From CAVPRW01 sp046727435 [NCBI: bacterium] (GTDB lineage: Bacteria > Tectomicrobia > Entotheonellia > J063), in assembly GCA_046727435.1 (NCBI GenBank), contig JBKPCR010000325.1, positions 1 to 6,202 of the forward strand: a stretch of 6,202 nt of DNA. Direction: 5' to 3'. Below are positions 1 to 5,214 of this stretch, in pieces. Under the pieces are notes generated by a model. It was not told the DNA's origin, ran no database searches, and saw nothing but the letters and a program-made list of their open reading frames with translations. Made by a program: the position numbers and the translations under genes. Every line of letters starts with the position of its first letter. Within the stretch, counting starts at the first letter, position 1.

Positions 1-1
1 C

Positions 2-151
2 ATTCACCACTGGCGCATGGTGCCGGCGGGGTATCTCTCGAAGCCATTTTTCGAGTCCCAACTCCGCCTGGCCCTCGAGCGGGCTGTGGAAACCCGTCGG
101 CGGCGGATTAATCGCCCCGGGAGCCATCGTCCCTCACGAAAGGGGTTGTAA
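2..151 (+). CDS. C-terminal end of a response-regulator receiver protein (5' partial)
   Basis: The window opens inside a reading frame that continues from the left and stops at TAA 149-151, leaving 49 residues. Near its start it reads AGYLSKPFFESQLRLALERA. This matches the last strand and helix of a CheY-like receiver domain: the K-P pair (residues 14-15 of the fragment) is the conserved switch lysine with its cis-proline, and the amphipathic helix after it is alpha5. The last 20 or so residues are an Arg-rich tail with no domain, so the protein probably ends with its receiver domain. The phosphoacceptor Asp and any output domain lie outside the window. In the family, the lysine contacts the phosphorylated aspartate and relays a two-component signal in the cytoplasm. 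It could equally be the last receiver of a hybrid kinase. No U-rich terminator follows directly; a weak hairpin lies at 178-195. Confidence 0.72.
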   Translation: MHHWRMVPAGYLSKPFFESQLRLALERAVETRRRRINRPGSHRPSRKGL

Positions 152-249
152 GGCCTTCATGATTCCCAGGCGAGGCCTGAGGTGTTCACTCCTCACGCAG
201 ACCCACGTCCCTCTTGCTAGAGTGTTCCCACCCGCGTGCTTCGATCCTC

Positions 250-278
250 TTGACAACAAGGTGGCTGCGAGACATATT
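250..278 (+). promoter_or_regulatory. sigma70-type promoter for the structured RNA
   Basis: A perfect -35 hexamer TTGACA (250-255) is followed after 17 bp by CATATT (273-278), which matches TATAAT at four of six positions. The predicted start site, about 284-286, coincides with the 5' strand of the closing helix proposed for the downstream RNA. No ribosome-binding site and start codon pair follows at a sensible distance. Confidence 0.5.
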
Positions 279-283
279 TGGAG

Positions 284-467
284 ATTAGTAGTGGGTGTGA
301 AGCCGTAAGGCTTCCTCGTAGGACGATCCGTGTGGCAGCAGCCCTTTGGAGAGGAGCTCTGCGATGGATACGCCCCCCTGCTCCTAAGCGCGCCGTGTGG
401 GTATGTTTCCAGGCGGCGCGTGTGCTGATACCCCCTCCGGATGTCTATGACCGGCAGGGGGTTTTTT
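284..467 (+). ncRNA. candidate structured non-coding RNA of about 180 nt, family not recognised
   Basis: This interval lies between a consensus-like promoter and an intrinsic terminator and has no plausible coding sequence. Several helices are visible. A perfect 6-bp hairpin at 299-314 (GAAGCC, loop GTAA, GGCTTC) is capped by a GNRA tetraloop. AGGAGC 352-357 can pair with GCTCCT 380-385. A GC-rich stem pairs 388-396 with 413-421. A closing helix pairs 284-290 (ATTAGTA) with 423-429 (TGCTGAT) including two G-U pairs, directly next to the GC-rich stem. ATCC 326-329 with GGAT 366-369 and GCAG 335-338 with CTGC 359-362 could add a central arm, partly competing with the 352-385 helix. The length resembles 6S RNA, but I do not see a single long hairpin with a central bubble. 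I see no SRP, tmRNA, RNase P or known riboswitch signature. It could instead be a long 3' UTR of the upstream response regulator, but the internal promoter argues for an independent transcript. Confidence 0.45.
431..467 (+). terminator. strong intrinsic terminator
   Basis: CCCCCTCCGG (431-440) pairs with CCGG (451-454) and AGGGGG (456-461) across a single bulged C at 455, with a 10-nt loop, and six T residues follow at once (462-467). The U-tract on this side only makes it a plus-strand terminator. It would end the candidate RNA and insulate the cold-shock gene, which has its own promoter downstream. Confidence 0.8.
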
Positions 468-486
468 GTGGCGTGCCTCTGTGCCC

Positions 487-515
487 TTGCTCAGGCATTT
501 CTTCTCTGCTATAAT
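487..515 (+). promoter_or_regulatory. extended -10 promoter of the cold-shock gene
   Basis: A perfect TATAAT (510-515) is preceded by TGC (507-509), an extended -10 element. A poor -35, TTGCTC (487-492), sits 17 bp upstream. Transcription should start near 522, giving a leader of about 145 nt before the ATG at 667. Long leaders are common for cspA-type genes. Confidence 0.62.
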
Positions 516-566
516 TTTTTCATCGTATTGCAGTCGCCAGCAGTGCAAAACCTTCCCGAGACATCC

Positions 567-617
567 AAGGACCGCAACGGCGATACCTAGACCGATTGCG
601 GTTTTTCTATGGTCCTT
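567..617 (+). promoter_or_regulatory. terminator-like attenuator hairpin in the csp leader, with a competing helix
   Basis: ACCGCAA (571-577) is perfectly complementary to TTGCGGT (596-602). CGG (578-580) with CCG (592-594) extends the stem inward past a bulged A at 595, and five T residues (602-606) follow the stem. This is an intrinsic-terminator shape lying between the promoter and the start codon. AAGGACC (567-573) is also perfectly complementary to GGTCCTT (611-617). That pairing takes bases 571-573 away from the terminator stem, so the two full helices are mutually exclusive at the base. A termination/antitermination choice is possible. It is inferred from base pairing only. Confidence 0.45.
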
Positions 618-666
618 CGAGCAGGCGTGGCGGCATTTTTTCCACTCTCTGCCAGGAGGATCATCC

Positions 667-882
667 ATGGCGCATGGAACAGTGAAGTGGTTTAATGCGG
701 ACAAAGGGTTTGGGTTCATCACGCAGGATGAGGGTCCGGATATCTTTGTCCACTACTCGGCGATTGACGCGTCGGGGTTCAAGGCTCTGAATGAAGGTGA
801 CCAGGTCGAGTTTGCGGTCACCCAGGGTCCCAAAGGGCCGCAAGCCCAGTCGGTGAAAAAGGTCACCACCACGGCGCGATAA
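667..882 (+). CDS. cold-shock domain protein (CspA family), 71 aa
   Basis: This is a complete single cold-shock domain, an OB-fold that binds single-stranded RNA and DNA and melts RNA secondary structure in the cytoplasm. The signature motifs are intact: GTVKWFN at residues 4-10, RNP1 KGFGFI at 13-18 and RNP2 DIFVHY at 25-30. The length of 71 residues is normal for the family, whose members are usually 65-75 aa. The ATG at 667 is chosen because AGGAGG at 654-659 sits 7 nt upstream and the domain begins at once; the same frame is open upstream to 466, but that stretch is the leader and overlaps the -10 element. The gene appears monocistronic, with its own promoter near 487-515 and a hairpin after the stop. 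The leader carries a terminator-like hairpin at 571-606 and a T-run at 636-641. Family Csp proteins can act as RNA chaperones and antiterminators, so self-regulation is possible. It could be a temperature-independent paralogue rather than a cold-induced one. Confidence 0.96.
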   Translation: MAHGTVKWFNADKGFGFITQDEGPDIFVHYSAIDASGFKALNEGDQVEFAVTQGPKGPQAQSVKKVTTTAR

Positions 883-888
883 TCCCTG

Positions 889-928
889 TCCCTCCCCGGT
901 TCTTTCGTTGTAATGGGCCGGGGAGGGA
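889..928 (+). terminator. GC-rich hairpin after the cold-shock gene
   Basis: TCCCTCCCCGG (889-899) is a perfect 11-bp inverted complement of CCGGGGAGGGA (918-928), with an 18-nt loop, starting 7 nt after the csp stop. No T-run follows, so termination would need help. The hairpin may mainly protect the mRNA 3' end. Confidence 0.5.
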
Positions 929-1139
929 GATGCTCTCCTCCACCCCAAAAGACTCCAGGTCTATCACCCGGAGCCGACATCCCCGTGCATGCCTTCACGC
1001 GTGATAGGCTTCCCCGCGATCGATCCTCGGGCATCAAAAAAGCGGCCGCTTGTCTGAGCACCCGCATCTCCGCGCCACGTCAGCACCGACGATCTGCCAG
1101 CAACGTTTATCGAACTTCCACCCATCGATACCCTAATAG

Positions 1140-1262
1140 ATGGCCTCCATGATCGCTCCCCTGCTGGCCCATCATGCCGGGACGTATGGCGCCATGACGT
1201 GGCTGACAGGCCCCCGTATTGGAAGCGCGGATGAAAAACTCGAAGACGCCATCGCCGTATAA
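1140..1262 (+). other. 40-codon ORF of unknown status, possibly the remnant of a gene end
   Basis: ATG 1140 to TAA 1260-1262 encodes 40 residues ending in an acidic, helix-like tail (SADEKLEDAIAV). There is no Shine-Dalgarno sequence, and an in-frame TAG lies immediately upstream (1137-1139). The only argument for it is that the stop is followed 12 nt later by a terminator-like hairpin, as at the 3' end of a real gene. I do not recognise the sequence. It may be chance or the relic of a deleted gene. Confidence 0.15.
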
Positions 1263-1274
1263 GCAGACAACAAG

Positions 1275-1298
1275 AGCCGCCAGGGAATGGCGGCTTTT
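1275..1298 (+). terminator. intrinsic terminator hairpin
   Basis: AGCCGCCA (1275-1282) pairs perfectly with TGGCGGCT (1288-1295) across a 5-nt GGGAA loop, and the run TTTT (1295-1298) follows. It would end transcription from the left. It lies immediately before the proposed start of the EamA pseudogene at 1303, which helps to rule out upstream starts for that frame. Confidence 0.55.
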
Positions 1299-1302
1299 CG
1301 TT

Positions 1303-1748
1303 ATGGTTGGTGAGAGCCCGCCATACCATGACTGGTTTTACTGGGCGCTTCTGTCGGCAGTGTTCGCCGTGCTCACGGCGATTTTTGTCAAGATCGGTTT
1401 GGAAGGCATCGCTTCGGAGCTCGCCACGCTGGTGCGCACGTGTATGATCCTGAGGGTCCTCGCGGGGTTCGTGTCTATCGCGGGGAGATGGAGCAACCCG
1501 TTCGCGCTCCGCTCGAAGACCTGGCTCTTGTTGGTATTGCCCAGATTGGCCACAGGTGCCTCGTGGGTCTGTTACTTCCGCGCCTTGAAAGTGGGAGACG
1601 CGTCCAAAGCCGCGCCGATGGGCAAGTTGAGTCTCCAGCTGGTGGCCGCTTTACCACCATTGTGCACCACGAGCGTCCCACGATGCGGGAGTGGTTGGGT
1701 ATCCTCTTGGTTGGCGCCGGTGTGCTTATCCTCGGTTTCAAGCGATGA
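1303..1748 (+). pseudogene. frameshifted EamA/DMT-type small membrane transporter
   Basis: Frame one from ATG 1303 gives DWFYWALLSAVFAVLTAIF, then LATGASWVCYFRALKVGDAS and a KLSLQLVA segment. These are the order and motifs of single-EamA-domain transporters of about 140 aa with several hydrophobic helices. The C-terminal helix expected next, EWLGILLVGAGVLILGFKR, is present but in another frame, ending at TGA 1746-1748. The frames join at about 1640-1665, and the shift equals the loss of one nucleotide. If joined, the product would be about 148 aa, the usual family size. Without repair, the first frame runs into an unrelated hydrophilic tail and stops at 1794. The usually conserved D before KLS appears as G in 'PMGKLS', consistent with relaxed selection. 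No good Shine-Dalgarno sequence is seen. Family members export small metabolites across the inner membrane; the substrate is unknown. A sequencing error is the main alternative. Confidence 0.78.
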
Positions 1749-1807
1749 GCATGCCCACGCGATGGCTGCCACGTCCCATCCCCCCAGGTCATAGAGGAGA
1801 GGTGCTC

Positions 1808-1951
1808 ATGACGCGCCTGATCCTGTGCAGTGCGCTAACGAGAATCGTACCGTGCCAGACAAGCGTTTGCGGTCATAGGCAGTATAAGTCCGTCAAGTTG
1901 AGGTACGCTTCAACTGCACGTCAGGACGCGGCAAAAAACATGTCAGCGTAG
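1808..1951 (+). CDS. doubtful small ORF, 47 aa, hypothetical
   Basis: ATG 1808 has a fair ribosome-binding site (GAGGAGAGG about 6 nt upstream) and stops at TAG 1949-1951. The product begins MTRLILCSALTRIVP, faintly like an export signal, followed by a Cys-containing polar stretch with no recognisable domain. Arms ATGAGCA (1745-1751) and TGCTCAT (1803-1809) form an inverted repeat overlapping the start codon. It may be a small secreted peptide, the beginning of a decayed gene, or chance. Only the ribosome-binding site supports it. Confidence 0.2.
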   Translation: MTRLILCSALTRIVPCQTSVCGHRQYKSVKLRYASTARQDAAKNMSA

Positions 1952-2184
1952 GGCCATATTTGGTTTTTTTGACGGTCTGTCAGCCAATTCATAAGCATCA
2001 AGCTGACAGGATGCGCCGCTAGCGTACGATTTTTTCCGTTTCGTGAGGTGACCCCAATTGAAATTTGACGCCCTGGCGGTGATTTTAACCGCCTTACTAA
2101 GTCCAGGTATGATACAGTGCGCATGACCAATCCGCTTGACCCCAAGCGGTGTCATGGAGGCGTCTCAAGACTTGTGGACAGAAG
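1952..2184. other. intergenic region with inverted repeats upstream of the DUF4440 gene
   Basis: No gene is seen. CTGTCAGC (1977-1984) and GCTGACAG (2002-2009) form a perfect 8-bp inverted repeat with a 17-nt loop. GGCGGT (2075-2080) and ACCGCC (2088-2093) form a 6-bp hairpin overlapping the -35 of the promoter proposed at 2085-2113, so it could be an operator or simply a secondary structure. T-runs at 1964-1970 and 2031-2036 are not preceded by convincing stems. Confidence 0.4.
2085..2113 (+). promoter_or_regulatory. likely promoter of the DUF4440 gene
   Basis: TATGAT (2108-2113) matches the -10 consensus at five of six positions. TTAACC (2085-2090), 17 bp upstream, matches TTGACA at four of six. 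The start site would be near 2120, giving a leader of about 75 nt before the ATG at 2197. Confidence 0.42.
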
Positions 2185-2196
2185 AGGAGGTGGATG

Positions 2197-2655
2197 ATGC
2201 GGACATTCGTGCTTTCCATCGTCGTCATGGCACTCACGCTGCTGGGCGCGGCGCATCCGGTGGCTGCACAATCCAACGACGAGGCGGCCGTGGCGCAGGC
2301 TGTGGAAGCCTTCCGTAACGCTACGCTAAAGGCCGATCGCAGCCAATTCGAGGCGCTCTGCGCGGATCAGCTCAGCTATGGCCATTCGGCAGGCCGGGTC
2401 GAGAACAAAGCCCAATTTATCGACGGCGCGACGAGCGGACGTTCGACGTGGAAGTTCATCACCCTCACGGATCAGACCACCCAAATCGTCGGCAATAACG
2501 CTATTGTGCGGCACACACTCACGGGCGAGACCGAACGCGACGGGAAGACCAACCCGGTGAAGATCGGCGTCCTAATGGTCTGGCAAAAGCAAGACGGCAA
2601 TTGGAAACTGCTGGCCCGGCAGGCCGTGAGGCTCGAAGAGCCGAGAACGAATTGA
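2197..2655 (+). CDS. exported DUF4440 / SnoaL-like (NTF2-fold) protein, 152 aa
   Basis: The first 24 residues form a clear signal peptide: Met-Arg, a hydrophobic core (FVLSIVVMALTLLG) and an AxA-type cleavage site near HPVAA/QSND. The mature part, about 128 residues, follows the NTF2-like DUF4440 pattern: an N-terminal helix with 'VAQAVEAFRNATLKADRSQFEALCADQLSYGHSAG' character, 'NKAQFID' near 70-76, then alternating beta strands ending in 'VLMVWQKQDGNWKLLARQAV' (positions about 125-144). The W-KLLARQ ending is typical of the family. The role is unknown; members include periplasmic proteins of unassigned function, steroid isomerase-like enzymes and ketosteroid-type folds. ATG 2197 is preferred over ATG 2194 because AGGAGG at 2185-2190 then has a 6-nt spacing; an upstream frame extension to 2149 lies in the leader. 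The gene has its own promoter and converges on the minus-strand VOC gene. Confidence 0.88.
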   Translation: MRTFVLSIVVMALTLLGAAHPVAAQSNDEAAVAQAVEAFRNATLKADRSQFEALCADQLSYGHSAGRVENKAQFIDGATSGRSTWKFITLTDQTTQIVGNNAIVRHTLTGETERDGKTNPVKIGVLMVWQKQDGNWKLLARQAVRLEEPRTN

Positions 2656-2698
2656 GTGAAGGAAGCCTCGGTCCCAGGCCGCCGGTCGAGCCAGGTGA

Positions 2699-2729
2699 GC
2701 GGCGCCTGGGCTACGCGCCAGGGCGCCGT
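2699..2729. terminator. GC-rich hairpin between convergent genes
   Basis: GCGGCGCCTGG (2699-2709) pairs with CCAGGGCGCCGT (2718-2729) apart from one bulged G and a terminal G-U pair, around an 8-nt loop. It lies between the stop at 2655 (plus) and the stop at 2750 (minus), so it can serve either strand. No T-run flanks it on either side, so it is either a weak terminator or an mRNA-end stabiliser. Confidence 0.5.
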
Positions 2730-2749
2730 GCCATGACGTCTATGGCTGG

Positions 2750-3142
2750 TTAAGCCGCCTGCTGATCCGGCTGCAAGAGCCCGAACATATTGCCATCGGG
2801 ATCCTTGACGTACGCCAGCCAGCCGATCCCTGGAATGGGCATCTTGGGAAGCACGACCGTGCCCCCAAGGGCGATGCTTTGACTCAGAGCTTTCTCCAGG
2901 GACGGAATCTCCACCGTACAGACGAAGGCATTGACGGGTGGCATCTCCGGCAGTGGGGCCGGGCCGTGCCGCGGCAGGAGGCCGCCATTGATTCCTGGTT
3001 GATCAGACGGACCGGTCTCGATGAGCCGGTAGTCGGCTGGCCCCTCCCACTTCGTGAAGCTCCAGCCGAACAGGCCGGCGTAGAAGTCCATGAGGGTCTG
3101 GGGTTGGCTGGCATGAATCTCGAAGTGGACCACACGAGACAT
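2750..3142 (-). CDS. VOC-superfamily (glyoxalase/bleomycin-resistance fold) protein, 130 aa
   Basis: The protein has two beta-alpha-beta-beta-beta modules. The first contains VVHFEIHA (residues 4-11, with a candidate metal ligand His6) and FYAGLFGWSF (20-29). The second contains 'VNAFVCTVEI' (about 70-79), GGTVVLPKMPIPGIGWLAYV (93-112) and DPDGNMFGLLQ (114-124). The 'DP-GN-FGL-Q' ending is characteristic of a large VOC subgroup annotated as glyoxalase/bleomycin-resistance/dioxygenase-like. The length of 130 aa is normal and the frame is intact. The last ligand position, often Glu, reads L-L-Q here, so metal binding is uncertain and no substrate can be named. ATG at 3142 is the natural start; only a weak purine-rich AGAGAAAGAGAAA tract precedes it. 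It lies 228 bp downstream of a truncated universal stress protein gene on the same strand, and I see no clear promoter in that gap. Confidence 0.92.
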   Translation of the reverse strand: MSRVVHFEIHASQPQTLMDFYAGLFGWSFTKWEGPADYRLIETGPSDQPGINGGLLPRHGPAPLPEMPPVNAFVCTVEIPSLEKALSQSIALGGTVVLPKMPIPGIGWLAYVKDPDGNMFGLLQPDQQAA

Positions 3143-3370
3143 AATTTCTCTTTCTCTGGGGCCTCACGACCGAGCTCACCTGCGAGACGGGCCACTGTGA
3201 GCGACGAAATCCCAGCACACCACATGGCTCGCCCCGTCAGGTGCAACAAGCCTCGACACGACATACATCGTGATGCTTGGGGTGTTTGCCATCATGCCGC
3301 TTCTGGTCGCTCGAAGATGAGATCGCCCGTCCGCACCGGTCTCAAGGATATTCTGATGCGGTTTGGTGGC

Positions 3371-3661
3371 TCACGCCTTTTCCGCCGGTGGCCGGATGGT
3401 CAGCACTGGGCAGGGGGCGGTGCGGACTACGGGATCCGCGACGCTGCCTATGATCAGATGGCTGAGACCGGTCCGACCACGCGTCGCCATCACGATGAGG
3501 TCCACGTGTTCTGCCTCGGCCGTCGCGATGATCTTCCGAAACAGGGAGCCAATGACCACAGAACGTCTCACCTCGATTTTCGCCTCCTGTGCTTGCGGCA
3601 GAACTTGGGCCAGCTCAGTGCTGGCCTGCCGCTCCAGATCGTTCAGCAGGTCCGCGCCCAT
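3371..3661 (-). pseudogene. universal stress protein (UspA family) lacking its N-terminal third
   Basis: The 96 residues from ATG 3661 cover only the second half of a Usp domain: a long helix (about 5-22), a short strand with IEVRR (28-32), 'VVIGSLFRKIIATAEAE', then 'VDLIVMATRGRTG', 'LIIGS' and 'APCPVLTIR'. The ATP-binding loop pattern is recognisable, with R-G followed by nine residues and G-S, though the first glycine of G-x2-G-x9-G(S/T) is Ala, as in many homologues. Complete proteins are about 140-150 aa and begin with a strand resembling 'ILVPTDFS' that holds the adenine-contacting Asp; that strand and the first helix are absent. The frame stays open upstream only to a TAA at 3719-3721, reading RYFVPSTMGADLL across the ATG, without the missing domain half. 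There is no Shine-Dalgarno sequence. The region beyond (about 3680-3775) is AT-rich and non-coding, so the 5' part was probably deleted. A shortened functional Usp cannot be excluded. Confidence 0.72.
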
Positions 3662-3808
3662 GGTCGATGGGACGAAATATCGTAACCTATAAACATACGA
3701 AGATGGAAAATCAATGTCTTAGAATAGACAAAGGCAGGAGAGTGTCACGATTTAATACGGAAGGCGAAGCGGTGGCGACCTTGCGTGCCCCATCGATGCG
3801 ACTGCACG

Positions 3809-4324
3809 CTAGCGCGGCAGTACCAGAATGTTGGCGGTCATGGTGGGCGCATGGGCGAAACACTTCAGGTGATAGGTGCCCGCTTTCTCAGCCACAAAGG
3901 ACACCTGATATTGCCGGCCCCGCTGCCATATGGCCGTCGGCACCACGACCTGCTCATCAGGTGCCAGTAAGGCGACGTCGTGATGGTCCCCATTGACGAC
4001 GAACGCGGTGAGCGTCACGGTGTCTCCCTGCTGCACGGTAACGAATCCTGGGGCGAAGGTGTAGCTTGCGACTTCCCACCGCTGTGGGGCGGTCTTATCT
4101 GCCTCACCTGGGCCCTTAAAGCCATAGCCCTTCGATAGATCAATAGGGTTGACCGCCGGGGGCGCCAGGTTATCGGTGGTCGTCGAGCCTTTGATCTCAA
4201 TAGCGGTCATGAAGATCTGATGCGTGCGAGGTGCCTGTTGCGTACTGGCGTCTCGACTGAACAGCCACGCGGACATGATCAGGATACCGAATGCCGTCGC
4301 CCTCCACAGATGTCGCGCTCTCAT
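3809..4324 (-). CDS. exported or membrane-anchored cupredoxin-like copper protein, 171 aa
   Basis: An N-terminal hydrophobic segment (ATAFGILIMSAWLF, about residues 9-22) after basic residues acts as signal peptide or anchor, placing the protein outside the cytoplasmic membrane. A conserved linker (EIKGSTTTDNLAPP, 43-56, and LSKGYGFKGPGEADK, 63-77) precedes a C-terminal cupredoxin beta-barrel. This contains 'PGFVTVQQGDTVTLTAFVVNGDHHDVALL' (92-120), 'AEKAGTYHLKC' (145-155) and 'CFAHAPTM' (155-162). Candidate copper ligands are His114 or His115, Cys155, His158 and Met162, a type-1-like set with C-x2-H-x3-M spacing. From memory, similar proteins occur in nitrifying bacteria and share C-x2-H with nitrosocyanin; an electron-transfer role is plausible but unproven. 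ATG 4324 is chosen over an in-frame GTG at 4339 because GAGGAG lies 7 nt upstream of the ATG and overlaps that GTG. No clear promoter is visible. The 3' side has a 6-bp inverted repeat (GCGTGC 3783-3788 / GCACGC 3804-3809) without a U-tract. Confidence 0.88.
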   Translation of the reverse strand: MRARHLWRATAFGILIMSAWLFSRDASTQQAPRTHQIFMTAIEIKGSTTTDNLAPPAVNPIDLSKGYGFKGPGEADKTAPQRWEVASYTFAPGFVTVQQGDTVTLTAFVVNGDHHDVALLAPDEQVVVPTAIWQRGRQYQVSFVAEKAGTYHLKCFAHAPTMTANILVLPR

Positions 4325-4339
4325 GTCCCTTCTCCTCAC

Positions 4340-4736
4340 TCCACCTCCACCCGTTCGTCATCGCAACTCTGACTCCACCGTTCTCGTTGATGAAGAAGAG
4401 TCGGGATGGCCGGAAAATATTCCTTCCCAGCGTCCTTACCGGACGGAACACATTGGGCGATTTGGCACGAACGTCCTGAATCCCCACCATATTCCTGAAC
4501 CCCTCGAGCAGTATCTTTGCCTGCAGCTTCCCAGCAAGTGTACAGACGTCCCGAGCATTGAGAGATCTATGAGTTCTTGAATAGAATCCTCACCGCTCTC
4601 CAGTTCCGCTCCTTTGACGAGAGACGTCGTACCGTTCGCATAAAATCACGAATGACTCCTTCATGAAATATCTTCCCCACATTCCTGTTCCGCACTTGCA
4701 CAGCTTTCCTTCCACAGAAGCCATGGCAAACTGCAT
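4340..4736 (-). pseudogene. possible decayed small gene in three frame fragments
   Basis: Three consecutive minus-strand segments look protein-like and join with two small frameshifts. The first, from ATG 4736, contains EGKLCKCGTGMWG, a Cys-x-Cys patch faintly like a small zinc-binding motif, and ends as MKESFVIL. The second, in another frame from about 4645, gives ANGTTSLVKGAELESGEDSI and then QELIDLS. The third, from about 4563 to about 4362, gives ARDVCTLAGKLQAKILLEGF, 'GIQDVRAKSPNVF' and 'FFINENGG'. Codon third positions in the last segment are GC-rich by eye (about two thirds), as expected for coding DNA here. The joined product would be about 120-130 aa and would end just before the cupredoxin gene. 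I do not recognise the family. Stops are sparse in several frames, so a chance origin is quite possible. Confidence 0.25.
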
Positions 4737-5200
4737 CACAACATCCTATACGCCAGTGCGGAGTGAAACCGACCTTATCCGGTGCTTAATAACTCGGATA
4801 GGCCAACAAACGGATGCGGCGATCAGGTGTGGTGAGCCGTCATATTCTCGTAAGGATGCCGACAAAATGGCGGGGTGTGCCTAATTGCACGACACCGCTC
4901 TAGAGACCCATATTATGATCAATTTTGATAAAATTATGTTGACATAGACTATGTTGGGTGCTCTAAATGGAATTGGGTGTGTCAGATCTCGTAGCCTGTT
5001 GGGTTTCAGTCTCGATGGGGAGAAGACCTTGCCGTGCACCAATAGCACACGTTTCGTGGCGCTGGTGCATGCGTGCGTCACCAGCTTCGCTCATAATCCC
5101 GATAGTTACTGACGATCACGCGCCGGAAGGATCGCCGCGATCGTCGACGGCAGCAGGTCGAGGAGGGGCTTGGATCCCGTGACGTGATGTTGTGAGCCAT
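4737..5200. other. gene-poor interval with an AT-rich core
   Basis: No supported gene is seen on either strand. Positions 4905-4960 are clearly AT-richer than the flanks and contain ATCAATTTTGAT (4918-4929, 5-bp arms) next to a promoter-like element listed separately. A near-perfect palindrome GATCGC-C-GCGATC lies around 5130-5142. Short frames open here, such as 4967-5182, overlap the promoter element and resemble nothing. Confidence 0.4.
4939..4967 (+). promoter_or_regulatory. sigma70-type promoter-like element without an obvious gene
   Basis: A perfect TTGACA (4939-4944) is followed after 17 bp by TCTAAA (4962-4967), which matches TATAAT at four of six positions. The nearest plus-strand gene start is GTG 5215, which would imply a leader of about 240 nt. 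It may therefore serve the hybrid-kinase remnant, a small RNA, or nothing. Confidence 0.35.
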
Positions 5201-5214
5201 TAAGGAGGCTGGTT

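Larger units (their letters stand above)
929..1302. other. gene-poor interval between csp and the EamA pseudogene
   Basis: No recognisable gene is seen on either strand. The stretch contains a perfect 12-bp palindrome AAGCGGCCGCTT (1040-1051) preceded on the plus strand by an A-run. It also holds one short ORF (1140-1262) and a terminator hairpin (1275-1298), listed separately. The long frames open here on both strands lack family resemblance and ribosome-binding sites. Confidence 0.4.

Noticed and set aside
284-467. 6S RNA as the identity of the structured RNA
   Set aside because: The size and closed ends fit, but I see several separate hairpins rather than one long hairpin with a large central bubble, so I left the family open.
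278-514. A 78-codon plus-strand ORF starting with TTG
   Set aside because: It runs straight through a strong intrinsic terminator (431-467), has no ribosome-binding site and resembles no protein. The interval is better explained as structured RNA.
466-666. An N-terminal extension of the cold-shock protein to ATG 466
   Set aside because: It overlaps the promoter and the leader hairpin, and the family has no such extension. The Shine-Dalgarno at 654-659 fixes the start at 667.
1040-1051. The 12-bp palindrome followed by a T-run on the minus strand, as a terminator
   Set aside because: Allowing a 4-nt loop leaves only a 4-bp stem, and no minus-strand gene ends there. It remains an unexplained palindrome.
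964-1329. A 121-codon minus-strand ORF
   Set aside because: It crosses the terminator hairpin at 1275-1298 and the start of the EamA pseudogene, and has no ribosome-binding site or recognisable motif.
2879-3685. The longest complete ORF in the window (268 codons, plus strand)
   Set aside because: It is antisense to both the VOC gene and the universal stress protein remnant, whose family motifs are clear. Its own translation is Arg/Gly/His-rich and resembles nothing.
4224-4580. A 118-codon plus-strand ORF
   Set aside because: It is mostly antisense to the cupredoxin signal-peptide region and the possible decayed gene, and has no ribosome-binding site or domain resemblance.
4663-4884. A 73-codon plus-strand ORF
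   Set aside because: It has no Shine-Dalgarno sequence and no recognisable motif, and it is antisense to a segment that looks slightly more protein-like on the other strand.
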